In this document: piece after piece, positions 16,494-25,514 of the stretch
How positions within the stretch are numbered: the first letter of the stretch is position 1
Layout of the letters: each line of letters starts with the position of its first letter
Assembly (NCBI RefSeq): GCF_014860165.1
Contig: NZ_JACZKG010000051.1
Span: 1 to 64,000 of the forward strand
Direction of reading: 5' to 3'
From: Devosia sp.
Lineage (GTDB): Bacteria > Pseudomonadota > Alphaproteobacteria > Rhizobiales > Devosiaceae
DNA: 64,000 nucleotides
Program-made: the position numbers and the translations under genes
The notes under the pieces: generated by a model
Databases searched by the model: none
What the model saw: the letters and a program-made list of their open reading frames with translations, nothing else
What the model was told of the DNA's origin: nothing

Positions 16494-16957
16494 TGACCGG
16501 TACCTTGCGCCAGGTCGGCATCGTCGACGTCACAATGGGCACGGGTGTCACGATCACCGAGCCTGCCAATCTTTATGGCTGCGTGCTCGGAGACGATGTT
16601 TTCGTGGGCCCCTTCGTCGAAATACAGAAGCAGGTGAGCATTGGGGCCCGCACCCGCGTCCAGTCGCACAGCTTCATTTGCGAGTTCGTGACGATCGGCA
16701 CCGATTGCTTTGTTGGCCATGGCGTCATGTTCATCAACGACACCTTTGCATCGGGCGGACCCGCTCGGGGCGACCGGTCCAAGTGGCGATCGACAAATAT
16801 CGGCGACGGCGTGTCCATCGGCAGTAACGCAACCATCATGCCGGTATCCATCTGCAGCGGCGTCGTTATCGGTGCGGGCGCCGTCGTCACGCGCGACATC
16901 AAAGAACCCGGAATCTATGCGGGCAACCCCGCGCGAAAGCTGAGGGCGCTAACTTGA
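16493..16957 (+). CDS. wbpD: WbpD/WlbB-like UDP-amino-sugar N-acetyltransferase
   Basis: Left-handed beta-helix acetyltransferase of 154 residues. Hexapeptide rungs run through most of the protein (VGPFVEIQKQVSIGARTRVQ, IGDGVSIGSNATIMP, GVVIGAGAVVT), with a loop FINDTFASGG that matches the WbpD/WlbB type. It is predicted to acetylate the 3-amino group of UDP-2-acetamido-3-amino-glucuronate made by the adjacent aminotransferase. The start (16493) shares a base with the preceding stop (TGATG). Confidence 0.8.
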   Translation: MTGTLRQVGIVDVTMGTGVTITEPANLYGCVLGDDVFVGPFVEIQKQVSIGARTRVQSHSFICEFVTIGTDCFVGHGVMFINDTFASGGPARGDRSKWRSTNIGDGVSIGSNATIMPVSICSGVVIGAGAVVTRDIKEPGIYAGNPARKLRALT

Positions 16958-18054
16958 TCAAATTCCTCGACCTGCATGCCCAATACCTTTCAATCAAGGA
17001 CGAGATGGACGCCGCCATCGCCGAGGTGATTGCCACTTCGGCCTTTATCGGTGGCCCGGCCGTGCGGAATTTCGAAGCCAGCTTCGGAGCCTGGGTGGGA
17101 TCACCTTACTGTATCGGCGTGGGCAATGGCACCGATGCCCTCGAAATCGCCCTTGAAGCCCTGGCGCTGCCAGCGGGATCAGAGGTCATCCTGCCCGCCA
17201 ACAGCTTCATCGCGACATCGGAGGCTGTGGGACGCTCTGGCCTGAAGGTCGTGTTCGCCGATGTGGACCAGGATACCTACGTGCTGGACCCCGAATCCGT
17301 GCGCCAGCTTATTACGGACAGGACCAGCGCCATCATACCGGTGCATCTCTATGGCCATCCCTGCGACATGCCGGCGCTGATGACGATTGCGCGCGAGCAC
17401 AACCTCAAGGTCATCGAGGATAGCGCACAGGCCCATGGCGCTGTTATCGACGGGCAAACCGTCGGTACGATCGGCGATTTTGGCACCTTCAGCTTCTATC
17501 CGGGTAAAAATCTCGGCGCATATGGCGACGCCGGCGCCATCACCTGCGGGGATGAGGCGCTTGCCAGGCGCGCACGCATGATTGCCAATCACGGTCGGGT
17601 GGCCAAGTACGACCATGAGTTTGAAGGCCGCAACTCGCGCCTCGACGGATTGCAGGCCGCCATATTGTCCACAAAGCTGCCCCACCTCGACGGCTGGATC
17701 GAGCGGCGCATCGCCGTGGCCGACCGCTATGCAGACCGCCTCTCTGGCATTCCCGGCCTGACGCTGCCGCACCGCGGCAACCGGGCCAGGCATGCCTATC
17801 ACCTCTATGTGGTGCGAACCGCACAGCGGGATGCCCTGGCAAATCACCTCAAGGCGAGAGGGATCGAGACGGGCGTGCATTATCCGGTCGCGCTGCCCCG
17901 GCTGGCTGCCTATGCCAGCCACCCCCAGGCGCAGGTAGACTTCTTTGCGGCCCGCATGGGTGCCGAGGTGCTCAGCCTGCCCATCGGCGAGCATCTCGAC
18001 ATGGACCAGGTCGATGAGGTCTGCTCGGCCGTCCGGGATTTCTTCGCCTCATGA
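16954..18054 (+). CDS. wbpE: WbpE-like DegT/DnrJ/EryC1 aminotransferase
   Basis: PLP-dependent sugar aminotransferase of 366 residues, predicted to aminate the 3-keto-uronate produced by the WbpB-like enzyme. The Schiff-base lysine is K185 in FYPGKNLGAYGDAGA. NGTDALEIAL (58-67) binds cofactor phosphate, and EDSAQAHGA carries the Asp that contacts the pyridine. The start is TTG at 16954, overlapping the previous stop, since no ATG or GTG fits the conserved MIKFLDL N-terminus. Length matches WbpE. Confidence 0.86.
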   Translation: MIKFLDLHAQYLSIKDEMDAAIAEVIATSAFIGGPAVRNFEASFGAWVGSPYCIGVGNGTDALEIALEALALPAGSEVILPANSFIATSEAVGRSGLKVVFADVDQDTYVLDPESVRQLITDRTSAIIPVHLYGHPCDMPALMTIAREHNLKVIEDSAQAHGAVIDGQTVGTIGDFGTFSFYPGKNLGAYGDAGAITCGDEALARRARMIANHGRVAKYDHEFEGRNSRLDGLQAAILSTKLPHLDGWIERRIAVADRYADRLSGIPGLTLPHRGNRARHAYHLYVVRTAQRDALANHLKARGIETGVHYPVALPRLAAYASHPQAQVDFFAARMGAEVLSLPIGEHLDMDQVDEVCSAVRDFFAS

Positions 18055-19322
18055 GCGGCGCGCGGACCATTCTTGGTCCCGCACTGATCTATGTGGTCGC
18101 CAACATGCTGACGGCGGCAATACCCCTGTTGTTGCTGCCGCTCTTCACGCGCGTCCTGTCGCCCGAGGACTATGGCCGCATAGCCATGTTCGGCGTCGTG
18201 GTGCAACTCCTTGGCGCCTTGGCCGGGCTGAGTGTGCATGGCGCAATTGGCGTGCGCTTCTTCGACCGGGAAACCATAGATTTTCCGCGTTTCGTGGGCT
18301 CCTGCCTGGCGGTGCTGGCAGGCAGCCTGCTGTTGGTGCTGGCCGTCGTACTCATCACATTGCCCCTCCTTGAGACCTTCACCAAGCTGCCTGGGCCATG
18401 GCTGCTTATCGCGGTGGCCGTGTCGGGCGCCAACTTCGTCGTCCAGTCACAACTGGCCATCTTTCAGTCGGCGGGGCAGCCGATCCGCTTCGGCGCCCTG
18501 CGGCTGACGCAGGCGACGTTGGACCTAGGGCTGTCGCTGGTCCTGGTGCTGAGCTTGGGTCTGGCGTGGCAGGGGCGGGCGGCCGGCGTGACCCTAGCCG
18601 CGGCCGCAGCGGCGTTGCTGGCCCTGGCGATGATGCGATCCGGGGGGTGGCTGCGGTTGCCAGGAACGCGGGACTATGCCCGGCAGGCACTCAGGTTCGG
18701 ACTGCCCTTGGTGCCCCATGCAATAGGCGGGTTGCTTATTGCCTCCGTCGACCGCTTCATGATCAGCAATATCCTCGATGTCGGCAGTGCCGGCATATAC
18801 CTGGTCGCCATCCAGATCGGCCTGGTGCTGAACCTGGTCACCGATGCCGGCAATCGCGCCTTTGCCCCCTGGCTGATGCGATCGCTCAAGCAAAATGATC
18901 CCAACCTGGACCTGGCGGTCGTTCGCCTGACCTATCTCGGCTTTGGCATGCTCTTGTTGTTGGGCGTGGCTATGGGGCTGGCGGCACCCGCCCTGCTGTC
19001 CGTCCTGGTTGGCGAGGAGTTTCGCTCGGCGGGGCCGGTCATCATCTATGTCACTATCGGGCAAGCCTTTGGGGGCATGTACCTTCTGGTCACGAACTAT
19101 GTCTTCTTCGCCGGTAAGACCGGCAGGCTTGCGGCGGTGTCACTGACCTGCGGGCTGCTCAATGTCGGCCTGTCCTATATCCTGCTGACGACGCGAGGTC
19201 TGGAGGGGGCAGCGCAAGCCTTCATGTGTGCACAGCTGCTGCAGTTTCTGGGTACATGGTGGCTGGCCTCCCGCGCTCATCCAATGCCCTGGGGCCTGCA
19301 ACCGAGCGCGCATGCCAGGTGA
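18051..19322 (+). CDS. wzx: Wzx-type oligosaccharide flippase
   Basis: Polytopic membrane protein of 423 residues in the MATE-like polysaccharide-exporter superfamily. It starts with ILGPALIYVVANMLTAAIPL and the family-typical LPLFTRVLSPEDYGRIAMF, followed by about twelve hydrophobic segments. It should flip undecaprenyl-linked repeat units across the inner membrane. ATGA overlap with the aminotransferase. A second flippase candidate, an ABC half-transporter, lies at 29889-31733. Confidence 0.82.
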   Translation: MSGARTILGPALIYVVANMLTAAIPLLLLPLFTRVLSPEDYGRIAMFGVVVQLLGALAGLSVHGAIGVRFFDRETIDFPRFVGSCLAVLAGSLLLVLAVVLITLPLLETFTKLPGPWLLIAVAVSGANFVVQSQLAIFQSAGQPIRFGALRLTQATLDLGLSLVLVLSLGLAWQGRAAGVTLAAAAAALLALAMMRSGGWLRLPGTRDYARQALRFGLPLVPHAIGGLLIASVDRFMISNILDVGSAGIYLVAIQIGLVLNLVTDAGNRAFAPWLMRSLKQNDPNLDLAVVRLTYLGFGMLLLLGVAMGLAAPALLSVLVGEEFRSAGPVIIYVTIGQAFGGMYLLVTNYVFFAGKTGRLAAVSLTCGLLNVGLSYILLTTRGLEGAAQAFMCAQLLQFLGTWWLASRAHPMPWGLQPSAHAR

Positions 19323-19415
19323 TCGTCACCAGCCCGTTGCAGGACACCGCACAATCAAGGTAAACCGCGCACGCATCCCTACCCCTGCCCGCGTTCTAGC
19401 GTCTTGGAGCAAACA

Positions 19416-20366
19416 GTGACCAATATCAAAGTGGCGTTCGTCGGTGCGGGCTATATGACCACCGAGCACATCAAGGCCTTTGCCAGCCTGCCGGACGTGA
19501 CGATAGCCGGTATCTTCAGCCGTTCGGCCGATCGCGCAGCGCCGCTTGCTGCGCCGCATCGCGCCATTGTGGCCTCGTCGGTGGACGACCTGTATGAAAA
19601 GACCAAGGCCGACCTGGTCGTGGTGAGCGTGCCGGAACTGGCAATGGCAGAGATTGCCGGACAGTGCTTCGCGCATCCCTGGCAGGTCCTGCTGGAAAAG
19701 CCGGCCGGGTACAACCTTCCCGATGCTCAGCGCATCCGGGACGCGGCGCGATCGGGGGGCGCGACGGTCCATGTCGCATTCAACCGGCGCGCCTATTCCA
19801 GTACGCGTTCCGCCCTTGCGCAGCTTTCGGACGCCGACGGCAAGCGATTCATCAAGGTGCTGGACCAGCAGGACCAGGTTGCGGCCCGCATTCATCACGG
19901 ACAGCCGGAGCTGGTGGCGCAGAACTACATGTTCGCAAACTCCATCCACGTGATCGATTATTTCCGGGTGTTCGGCCGCGGCAGCATTGTTGCGGTAACC
20001 CCCGTAGTGGCATGGAACCCGGATGCGCCGGGACTGGTCGTCGCGAAGGTGGAGTTTTCAAGCGGCGACATCGGGATCTACGAAGGCATCTGGGACGGCC
20101 CCGGCCCTTGGGCCGTGTCCGTCTCGACGCCGGCAAAGCGCATAGAAATGCGCCCCCTGGAGCAGGGCGCGGTTCAATTGCGCGATACCCGCGCGCAGAT
20201 TCCCCTGGAGCTGAGCGACGACGACAAGACCTACAAGCCCGGTCTACGTTACCAGGCGGAACAGGCCCTGCTGTCGGTGCGCGGGGAGCCGGCTCAGCTG
20301 GCCGATATCGACGACTCCCTGCAGTCGATGAAGCTGGTCGCCGATATTTTCGGCTTGGCGGGATGA
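19416..20366 (+). CDS. Gfo/Idh/MocA-family oxidoreductase, second copy
   Basis: NAD(P)-dependent sugar oxidoreductase of 316 residues from the GTG at 19416, which has GGAG seven bases upstream. A TTG at 19404 is an alternative start. The Rossmann motif VAFVGAGYMTTEH is near the N-terminus, and LLEKPAGYNLPDA carries the catalytic Lys-Pro. FANSIHVIDYFRVFG resembles the substrate-side His helix. It is only distantly like the WbpB-type copy. Its substrate is unknown, perhaps a UDP-sugar or free sugar of this locus. It overlaps the next gene by ATGA. Confidence 0.78.
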   Translation: MTNIKVAFVGAGYMTTEHIKAFASLPDVTIAGIFSRSADRAAPLAAPHRAIVASSVDDLYEKTKADLVVVSVPELAMAEIAGQCFAHPWQVLLEKPAGYNLPDAQRIRDAARSGGATVHVAFNRRAYSSTRSALAQLSDADGKRFIKVLDQQDQVAARIHHGQPELVAQNYMFANSIHVIDYFRVFGRGSIVAVTPVVAWNPDAPGLVVAKVEFSSGDIGIYEGIWDGPGPWAVSVSTPAKRIEMRPLEQGAVQLRDTRAQIPLELSDDDKTYKPGLRYQAEQALLSVRGEPAQLADIDDSLQSMKLVADIFGLAG

Positions 20367-21802
20367 CGGCCGGCAAGGCCATCCTGGCCGAACCGGAGAT
20401 CTCAGCCAGGATCCAGGAGTTTGAACAGCGCTACGACGCGTTCTCCATCGTCGAGGGTGGCGTGTCGTTGTGGCGGCTGATGCGATTTGAGACATCGGTG
20501 CAGTTGCAGAATCTGGAGCTCAAGCGCGCACCGATCCCCCGCTCGCGGCTTCTGCTGTCGCTGCCTCGGGCCGCCTGGCAGTTTGCGACGGCCCAACAGG
20601 GCTATCGCTACATCTGCAAGACGTCCAATTCAGGCCTGCGCGATCGGCGGAACGGCACCTATCGCGATGTGTATTTCGACGACCTGATCGACGCGGTGCC
20701 TGGCGGCGCTCTGTTTTCTTCGATCGATGCTGCTGGATTCGAAAATCCGAGCCGCCGGGCACACCGCCAACCAGTCTTTGACGATACCGCCCTTGTCGTG
20801 GCCAGCGCCGTCATGGGGCGTTTTCTGGGACAGCGGCCGCCCTCGTCCTCCAGCACGCGCCTGTCCCAGGCGATCACCGAAGGCCTGGGCCTGCCTGATT
20901 TCACGCCGCGCCGGGTGCAGCGGAAATACGATGTGTTTCGATACCGCGCGGCCCTGTATCGAAGCGTGCTCCGGCGCTTCAAGCCCGAAAGTGTACTGGC
21001 GGCAAATACAGGTCTGCACTCGCTGATCGCCGCGTCACGTGCCCTTGGCATTCCCTATGTGGAGATCCAGCACGGCGATTTTGGCGTGCATCATCCGGAA
21101 TCCATTCCGGCATCGGCGCTTGCAGCGGATCCGTCCAGCCTGTTGCTGCCGGACCGATTGGCGGTGTTTGGCCAACGTGACGTCGACCGCCTGTCTGCCA
21201 CCGCCCTGGGTCGGTTGGGACGGTTACGGGTAACCGGCGCTCCGGCAATTGCCGCCGGACGAGCCCTGCGGGAGACCCGCTTTCGGCCAGACCACGCGCT
21301 ACCTGTGGTCACCTTCACCTCACAGGGTTTTGCCCGTGAACTGGTGGACCGGTTCATCACCGATTTCCTGTCCGCCTATCGGGAACCGGTGCGCTTCGTG
21401 GTCCGCCTCCATCCAGGATATGATGGCGATGGTGCCAATTACCAAGCCATCGCCGCGCATGATCCGCGACTGGTCGTGATGGCCGGTGACGCGATACCCC
21501 CCACGCACGAGATCATCGCCCTTTCCGACCTGCACCTGAGCATATCGTCGACCTGTCACTATGACGCGCTGGGCATCGGAACGCCGACGGCGGTTCTTGG
21601 TCTGCCGGGGCACGCAAGCATGGCCGAACTGGTGGACACGGGGGTCGCGCCGCTCGTAGGGTCACCCGAACAACTGGCCATCATGTTGAGGGAGCGCCGC
21701 TGGGGCGTGGTCACGCCGGAGCAATCAAGCTACTTCTTCGGACCCGGATATATACAGAACATGCTTGAATTGCTGCAGGAGCGGGATATCGAAACGCCAT
21801 GA
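20363..21802 (+). CDS. Unknown protein, possible GT-B-like surface-carbohydrate transferase
   Basis: A 479-residue protein I cannot assign to a named family. From about residue 200 it has a pattern like capsule or CDP-glycerol/polysialyltransferase GT-B proteins: a first half with LRRFKPESVLAANTG and VEIQHGDFGVHHP, and a second half with TFTSQGFARELVD, FVVRLHPGYDG, and the acidic/Ser-rich SDLHLSISSTCHYDALGIG. No signal peptide or membrane span. It overlaps both neighbours by four bases, so it belongs to the operon. The protein at 31744-33534 shares the VVRLHPG/IVRPHPR style of motif. It could transfer the diamino-uronate or nonulosonate. Confidence 0.6.
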   Translation: MTAGKAILAEPEISARIQEFEQRYDAFSIVEGGVSLWRLMRFETSVQLQNLELKRAPIPRSRLLLSLPRAAWQFATAQQGYRYICKTSNSGLRDRRNGTYRDVYFDDLIDAVPGGALFSSIDAAGFENPSRRAHRQPVFDDTALVVASAVMGRFLGQRPPSSSSTRLSQAITEGLGLPDFTPRRVQRKYDVFRYRAALYRSVLRRFKPESVLAANTGLHSLIAASRALGIPYVEIQHGDFGVHHPESIPASALAADPSSLLLPDRLAVFGQRDVDRLSATALGRLGRLRVTGAPAIAAGRALRETRFRPDHALPVVTFTSQGFARELVDRFITDFLSAYREPVRFVVRLHPGYDGDGANYQAIAAHDPRLVVMAGDAIPPTHEIIALSDLHLSISSTCHYDALGIGTPTAVLGLPGHASMAELVDTGVAPLVGSPEQLAIMLRERRWGVVTPEQSSYFFGPGYIQNMLELLQERDIETP

Positions 21803-22416
21803 TCACGATCATTGATTACGGCACCAGCAACCTGGGCTCGATGACCAATATGCTGCGCAAGATCGGCCAGGTCTCGCGCATCGCTTCGGCGCCGCGGGAC
21901 CTCGAGGATGCCACCAAGATCATCGTTCCCGGCGTGGGCTCCTTTGACGCCGGGATGCGAAAGCTGACGGAGTCCGGCATGATTCCGCTGCTCACCCGCA
22001 AGGTGCTCGAGGAACGCGTGCCCACGCTGGGCGTTTGCCTGGGCATGCACCTTATGACGCGCGGCAGCGAGGAAGGTGACCTTCCCGGCCTTGGATGGCT
22101 TGCGGCCCAAACCGTGCGCTTCGATCAGAAGGCGGACCCGACCCTGCGGGTGCCGCATATGGGTTGGAATGAGGTGACGGCCGTCAAGGAGAGTGCAGTC
22201 ACTGCCGACATGGCAGAAGAGACCCGCTTCTACTTCGCGCATTCCTACTTCGTGCAGCCAGACAGTGTATCCGATGTGCTGCTGGAAGCCCGCTACGGGG
22301 CCACGAGCTTTGCGGCAGCCGTGGCACGGGACAATATCGTGGCCGGTCAGTTTCACCCCGAAAAGAGCCATAGGTTCGGGATGTGGCTGCTCAAGAACTT
22401 TGCGGAGCGTTTCTAA
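21799..22416 (+). CDS. wbuY: HisH-like glutamine amidotransferase for sugar amidation, set 1
   Basis: Class I glutaminase of 205 residues that should release ammonia from glutamine. The catalytic triad is intact: C80 in GVCLGMH, H186 and E188 in QFHPEKS. Start MITIIDYGTSNLGSM is typical HisH. It is followed with a one-base overlap by a HisF-like protein and, after a polymerase gene, by the amidotransferase. This arrangement matches wbuXYZ of E. coli or hisH2-hisF2-wbpG of Pseudomonas aeruginosa O-antigen loci, where the set installs an acetamidino group. It is unlikely to serve histidine synthesis. Confidence 0.87.
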   Translation: MITIIDYGTSNLGSMTNMLRKIGQVSRIASAPRDLEDATKIIVPGVGSFDAGMRKLTESGMIPLLTRKVLEERVPTLGVCLGMHLMTRGSEEGDLPGLGWLAAQTVRFDQKADPTLRVPHMGWNEVTAVKESAVTADMAEETRFYFAHSYFVQPDSVSDVLLEARYGATSFAAAVARDNIVAGQFHPEKSHRFGMWLLKNFAERF

Positions 22417-23171
22417 TGCTCAAGACGCGAGTCATCCCCACCTTGCTGCTGCGCGAAGGGGGCCTGGTCAAGACCACGGCATTCCGGGCACCCAAGTATG
22501 TCGGCGACCCCATAAACGCGATCAAGATATTCAACGACAAGGAAGTCGATGAACTCATCCTGCTCGATATCACCGCCACGACAGCTTCCAAGGGGCCTGC
22601 CTTCGACACGATTGCCGATATTGCCGGTGAGTGCTTCATGCCCGTGGCCTATGGCGGCGGCATCAGCACCATCGAGCAAATGCGCCGTATCCTGGGCATC
22701 GGCATCGAGAAGGTGGTGATCAACTCGGCCGCCATTGCGAGCCCTGACCTGATTGCCGCGGCGGCGCGTGAGTTCGGCAGCCAGGCGGTGGTGGTGTCGA
22801 TCGACGTCAAGAAGACACTGTTCGGGCGCTATGAAGTGCGCAGTCATTCGGGAACCAGGGGCACCGGGCTGGATCCCGCGACATGGGCGCGCAAGGTGCA
22901 GGACATGGGCGCTGGCGAGATCATGCTGACCAGCATCGAACGCGACGGCACGATGGCCGGGTATGACCTTGACCTGATCCGGAGCGTCGCGGCGGTGGCC
23001 AACGTTCCCCTCATCGCTGCCGGCGGCGCGGGCAAGATCGCCGACTTCGGCGCGGCGGTCGCCAGCGGCGCCGATTCAGTAGCGGCCGGCGCCATGTTCG
23101 TATTTCACGGCCCGCACCGCGCCGTACTGATCACCTACCCGTCACGCGGCGACCTCAAGGCGGTGATCTGA
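22416..23171 (+). CDS. wbuZ: HisF-like ammonia-channel protein for sugar amidation, set 1 (D11 lost)
   Basis: TIM-barrel protein of 251 residues aligned without gaps to HisF at its ends. Of the two catalytic aspartates of true HisF, D11 is replaced by leucine (IPTLLLREGGLVKT) while D130 is kept (VVVSID). IPTLLL..GGLVKT is the signature of the WbuZ glycosyl-amidation subfamily. It should channel ammonia from the HisH-like subunit to the amidotransferase instead of making imidazole glycerol phosphate. The start at 22416 overlaps the previous stop (TAATG). A longer ORF from 22383 is rejected. Confidence 0.88.
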   Translation: MLKTRVIPTLLLREGGLVKTTAFRAPKYVGDPINAIKIFNDKEVDELILLDITATTASKGPAFDTIADIAGECFMPVAYGGGISTIEQMRRILGIGIEKVVINSAAIASPDLIAAAAREFGSQAVVVSIDVKKTLFGRYEVRSHSGTRGTGLDPATWARKVQDMGAGEIMLTSIERDGTMAGYDLDLIRSVAAVANVPLIAAGGAGKIADFGAAVASGADSVAAGAMFVFHGPHRAVLITYPSRGDLKAVI

Positions 23172-24406
23172 TGCCGTTTCGGTATATCGTCGCCTTCTGC
23201 TTCGTAGCGCCGCTGATCGGCGTCATGGCGATGGAAGGTGGTACCTACGGCGCCTCGGTCATGCAGAAGGGCTACGCTAATCACGCCACCATCGCCTTCT
23301 GCGCCGGGATTGTCGCTTTCCTGGCCACGTTGCTCCTGACACGGGAGTTCAGCGTCTTTCGGTTCGACTGGCTTCGCGCGCGCGCTGCCCAGCTGCCCAG
23401 TGATCGCGTCTGGATCCTGGCCACGGCATCCCTGGTGGCCATGGCCCTGTTCACCCTGTTCGTTTCGGGTGGAATCAACGTGGTCCTGCGCACCGTCGGG
23501 CGGGGTGACTTTCGCAGCGCGCTGGGCGACACAGGCGCCCTCAGTTACCTCATTCTCAAATACTACTCCCCGGCCATACTCGCCTATCTGGCGCTGATCT
23601 ATTCGCGGCGGCCATGGTACGACGCCATGATTCCGCTGGCCGTTCCCGCGATTGTCGTCGCGCTCATTGCGCTGTCGTTCGGCTTCAAATCCGGGGTTGT
23701 GCTGGCATTTCTGCCGGCAGTTGTGGTCTATTTCTGGCGCGTTTCGGGCTGGCTTCTGGTTCCCCTGTCTGGGGCTGCCCTGGGGGGGATCGCCCTCGGC
23801 TACCGTTTCTTTGACGGCTTGTCCGACCCGATGGTCATACTGGGCCGGTTGTTCTACCGGCTGACGGTGCTGCAAGGCGACGTCGCCTGGAAGATATGGG
23901 ACCTGCATCTGCGCGGCGAAGACCTGCCCGGCTATCTCTCGCAGCTGCCCGCGATCTTCGGGGACCGCGTATTCACGCTGGTGACCGGCATCGATCGCAG
24001 CATGCAGTTGGACTGGGTCCTCACCCATTTCGGCCTGCTGACCACCTACTTGTCCGGCTATCCGATCAATATCATCATGGCGGGGCACAATAATACCGCC
24101 ACAATCTTCTCTGAAGGCGTGCTGCTGGGCGGATTGAGCGGGGTGCTCGCGATCTCGGTGCTGGCTGGGCTGCTCACGGCGGCCCTTTATCGGTTCATCG
24201 ACGTGTGCCTGTCGCGCCATCGCTATGTCGAAGCCTCGCTGGCGTCGAGCTACTTCGTGTTCGCGCTCATGGCATGGTTGCTGGGCGGCGGGATCACGGC
24301 GATCCTGCACATTTCCATTCTTGTCGGGCTCGTGACGGGTTACTTCCTGCTCAAATTCATCGAAGGGCGGCGTCTGGATGCCAGCGCCGAAATCTATGCA
24401 ACATAA
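23171..24406 (+). CDS. wzy: Polytopic membrane protein, probable Wzy polysaccharide polymerase
   Basis: A 411-residue integral membrane protein with roughly ten to eleven hydrophobic segments and a larger soluble loop near the middle to C-terminal third (about residues 235-310, GDVAWKIWDLHLRGEDLP to GYPINIIMAGHNNT). This layout is typical of Wzy polymerases, whose sequences are poorly conserved. It sits between the HisF-like and amidotransferase genes, overlapping both. A ligase-family protein at 50157 is the other candidate for polymerisation. Confidence 0.6.
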   Translation: MPFRYIVAFCFVAPLIGVMAMEGGTYGASVMQKGYANHATIAFCAGIVAFLATLLLTREFSVFRFDWLRARAAQLPSDRVWILATASLVAMALFTLFVSGGINVVLRTVGRGDFRSALGDTGALSYLILKYYSPAILAYLALIYSRRPWYDAMIPLAVPAIVVALIALSFGFKSGVVLAFLPAVVVYFWRVSGWLLVPLSGAALGGIALGYRFFDGLSDPMVILGRLFYRLTVLQGDVAWKIWDLHLRGEDLPGYLSQLPAIFGDRVFTLVTGIDRSMQLDWVLTHFGLLTTYLSGYPINIIMAGHNNTATIFSEGVLLGGLSGVLAISVLAGLLTAALYRFIDVCLSRHRYVEASLASSYFVFALMAWLLGGGITAILHISILVGLVTGYFLLKFIEGRRLDASAEIYAT

Positions 24407-25508
24407 GACCTGTACGCGCTGCATCATGGATACCACGGACCCGGACATCACCTTCGATGCCGACGGGGTCTGCAGCCACTGCCACCGTTACGACCGTGTT
24501 GCCGGGCAGCGCCTCGTGCCGCTGGAGCAGCGCAAGGAAAAGCTGGCGGAGCTGGTGGCCGAGATCAAGGCGGCCGGCAAGGGCAAGAAATACGACTGCG
24601 TCATCGGCGTCAGCGGGGGCGTCGACAGCACCTATGTCGCCTATATCGTCAAGGAACTCGGCCTTCGGCCGCTGGCGATCCATCTGGACAATGGATGGAA
24701 TTCCGAGCTGGCCGTGGCCAACATCCAGAAAACGCTGGAGACGCTGGGCATCGACCTGCACACCCACGTCATTGACTGGATGGAGTTCCGCGACCTGCAG
24801 CTTTCCTTCCTCAAGGCGGCTACCCCTGACGGAGAGGTGCCGACCGACCATGCGATCTTCGCCCTGCTCTATGAAATGGCGGCCAAGCACAATCTCAAGC
24901 ACGTCATTACAGGGACCAATGTGGTGTCGGAGGCGATTCTGCCGGAGAAGTGGGGCTACGGCTACTTCGACTGGACCTATATCAAGGATGTCCACAAGCG
25001 CTTTGGCACCTCCCGACTGGCGAGCTACCCGCATTTCTCATTAGCGCGGCTGGGCTACTACGTGTTCCTGCGCAAGATACGGCTCGTTTCCATCCTGAAC
25101 TTCGTCGACTACGACAAGAAAGTGGCGATGGACGTGCTGCAGAACGAGCTGGGCTGGGTCTATTACGGCGGCAAGCACTACGAGTCGATCTACACGCGCT
25201 TCTACCAAGCCTACCTGCTGCCGCGAAAATTCGACATCGACAAGCGGAAGGCCCATTATTCGAACCTGGTGCTTTCGGGCCAGATGACACGTGAGCAGGC
25301 CCTGGCTGCCATGCAGGAGCCGGTCTATCCGGAAAACCTGCTGGTTGAGGACCGCGATTACGTGACCAAGAAGCTGGGCTTGAAGGCTGACGATCTTGCA
25401 GCCATCGTGGCTTCTCCCAACAAGACCTTCGAGGACTACAAGACCAGCCATAGCCTGTTCGAGACCGCCAAGCGGCTGGTCAATGCGACCCGCCGGTATA
25501 TTGGCTGA
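24396..25508 (+). CDS. wbpG: N-acetyl sugar amidotransferase, WbpG/WbuX-like, set 1
   Basis: ATP-dependent enzyme predicted to turn an N-acetyl group of a UDP-sugar into an acetamidino group, using ammonia from the HisH/HisF-like pair. From the ATG at 24396 it is 370 residues, close to WbpG. Two CxxC pairs (C6/C9 and C26/C29) suggest a zinc site. The PP-loop SGGVDS lies at 73-78. Another ATG at 24378 would add six residues and lengthen the overlap with the previous gene. Its neighbourhood with wbpB/D/E-like genes suggests a 2,3-diamino-uronate substrate, as in P. aeruginosa O5. Confidence 0.88.
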   Translation: MQHKTCTRCIMDTTDPDITFDADGVCSHCHRYDRVAGQRLVPLEQRKEKLAELVAEIKAAGKGKKYDCVIGVSGGVDSTYVAYIVKELGLRPLAIHLDNGWNSELAVANIQKTLETLGIDLHTHVIDWMEFRDLQLSFLKAATPDGEVPTDHAIFALLYEMAAKHNLKHVITGTNVVSEAILPEKWGYGYFDWTYIKDVHKRFGTSRLASYPHFSLARLGYYVFLRKIRLVSILNFVDYDKKVAMDVLQNELGWVYYGGKHYESIYTRFYQAYLLPRKFDIDKRKAHYSNLVLSGQMTREQALAAMQEPVYPENLLVEDRDYVTKKLGLKADDLAAIVASPNKTFEDYKTSHSLFETAKRLVNATRRYIG

Positions 25509-25514
25509 CCCTTC

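Noticed and set aside
21799-23171. hisH-hisF as part of a histidine biosynthesis operon
   Set aside because: There are no other his genes, HisF lacks D11, and the pair is coupled to glycan genes including a WbpG-type amidotransferase.
23135-24451. 438-codon open frame on the minus strand opposite the Wzy-like gene
   Set aside because: The plus-strand product is a proper polytopic membrane protein in a coupled operon. The minus frame is a low-complexity Gln/Arg/His-rich translation.
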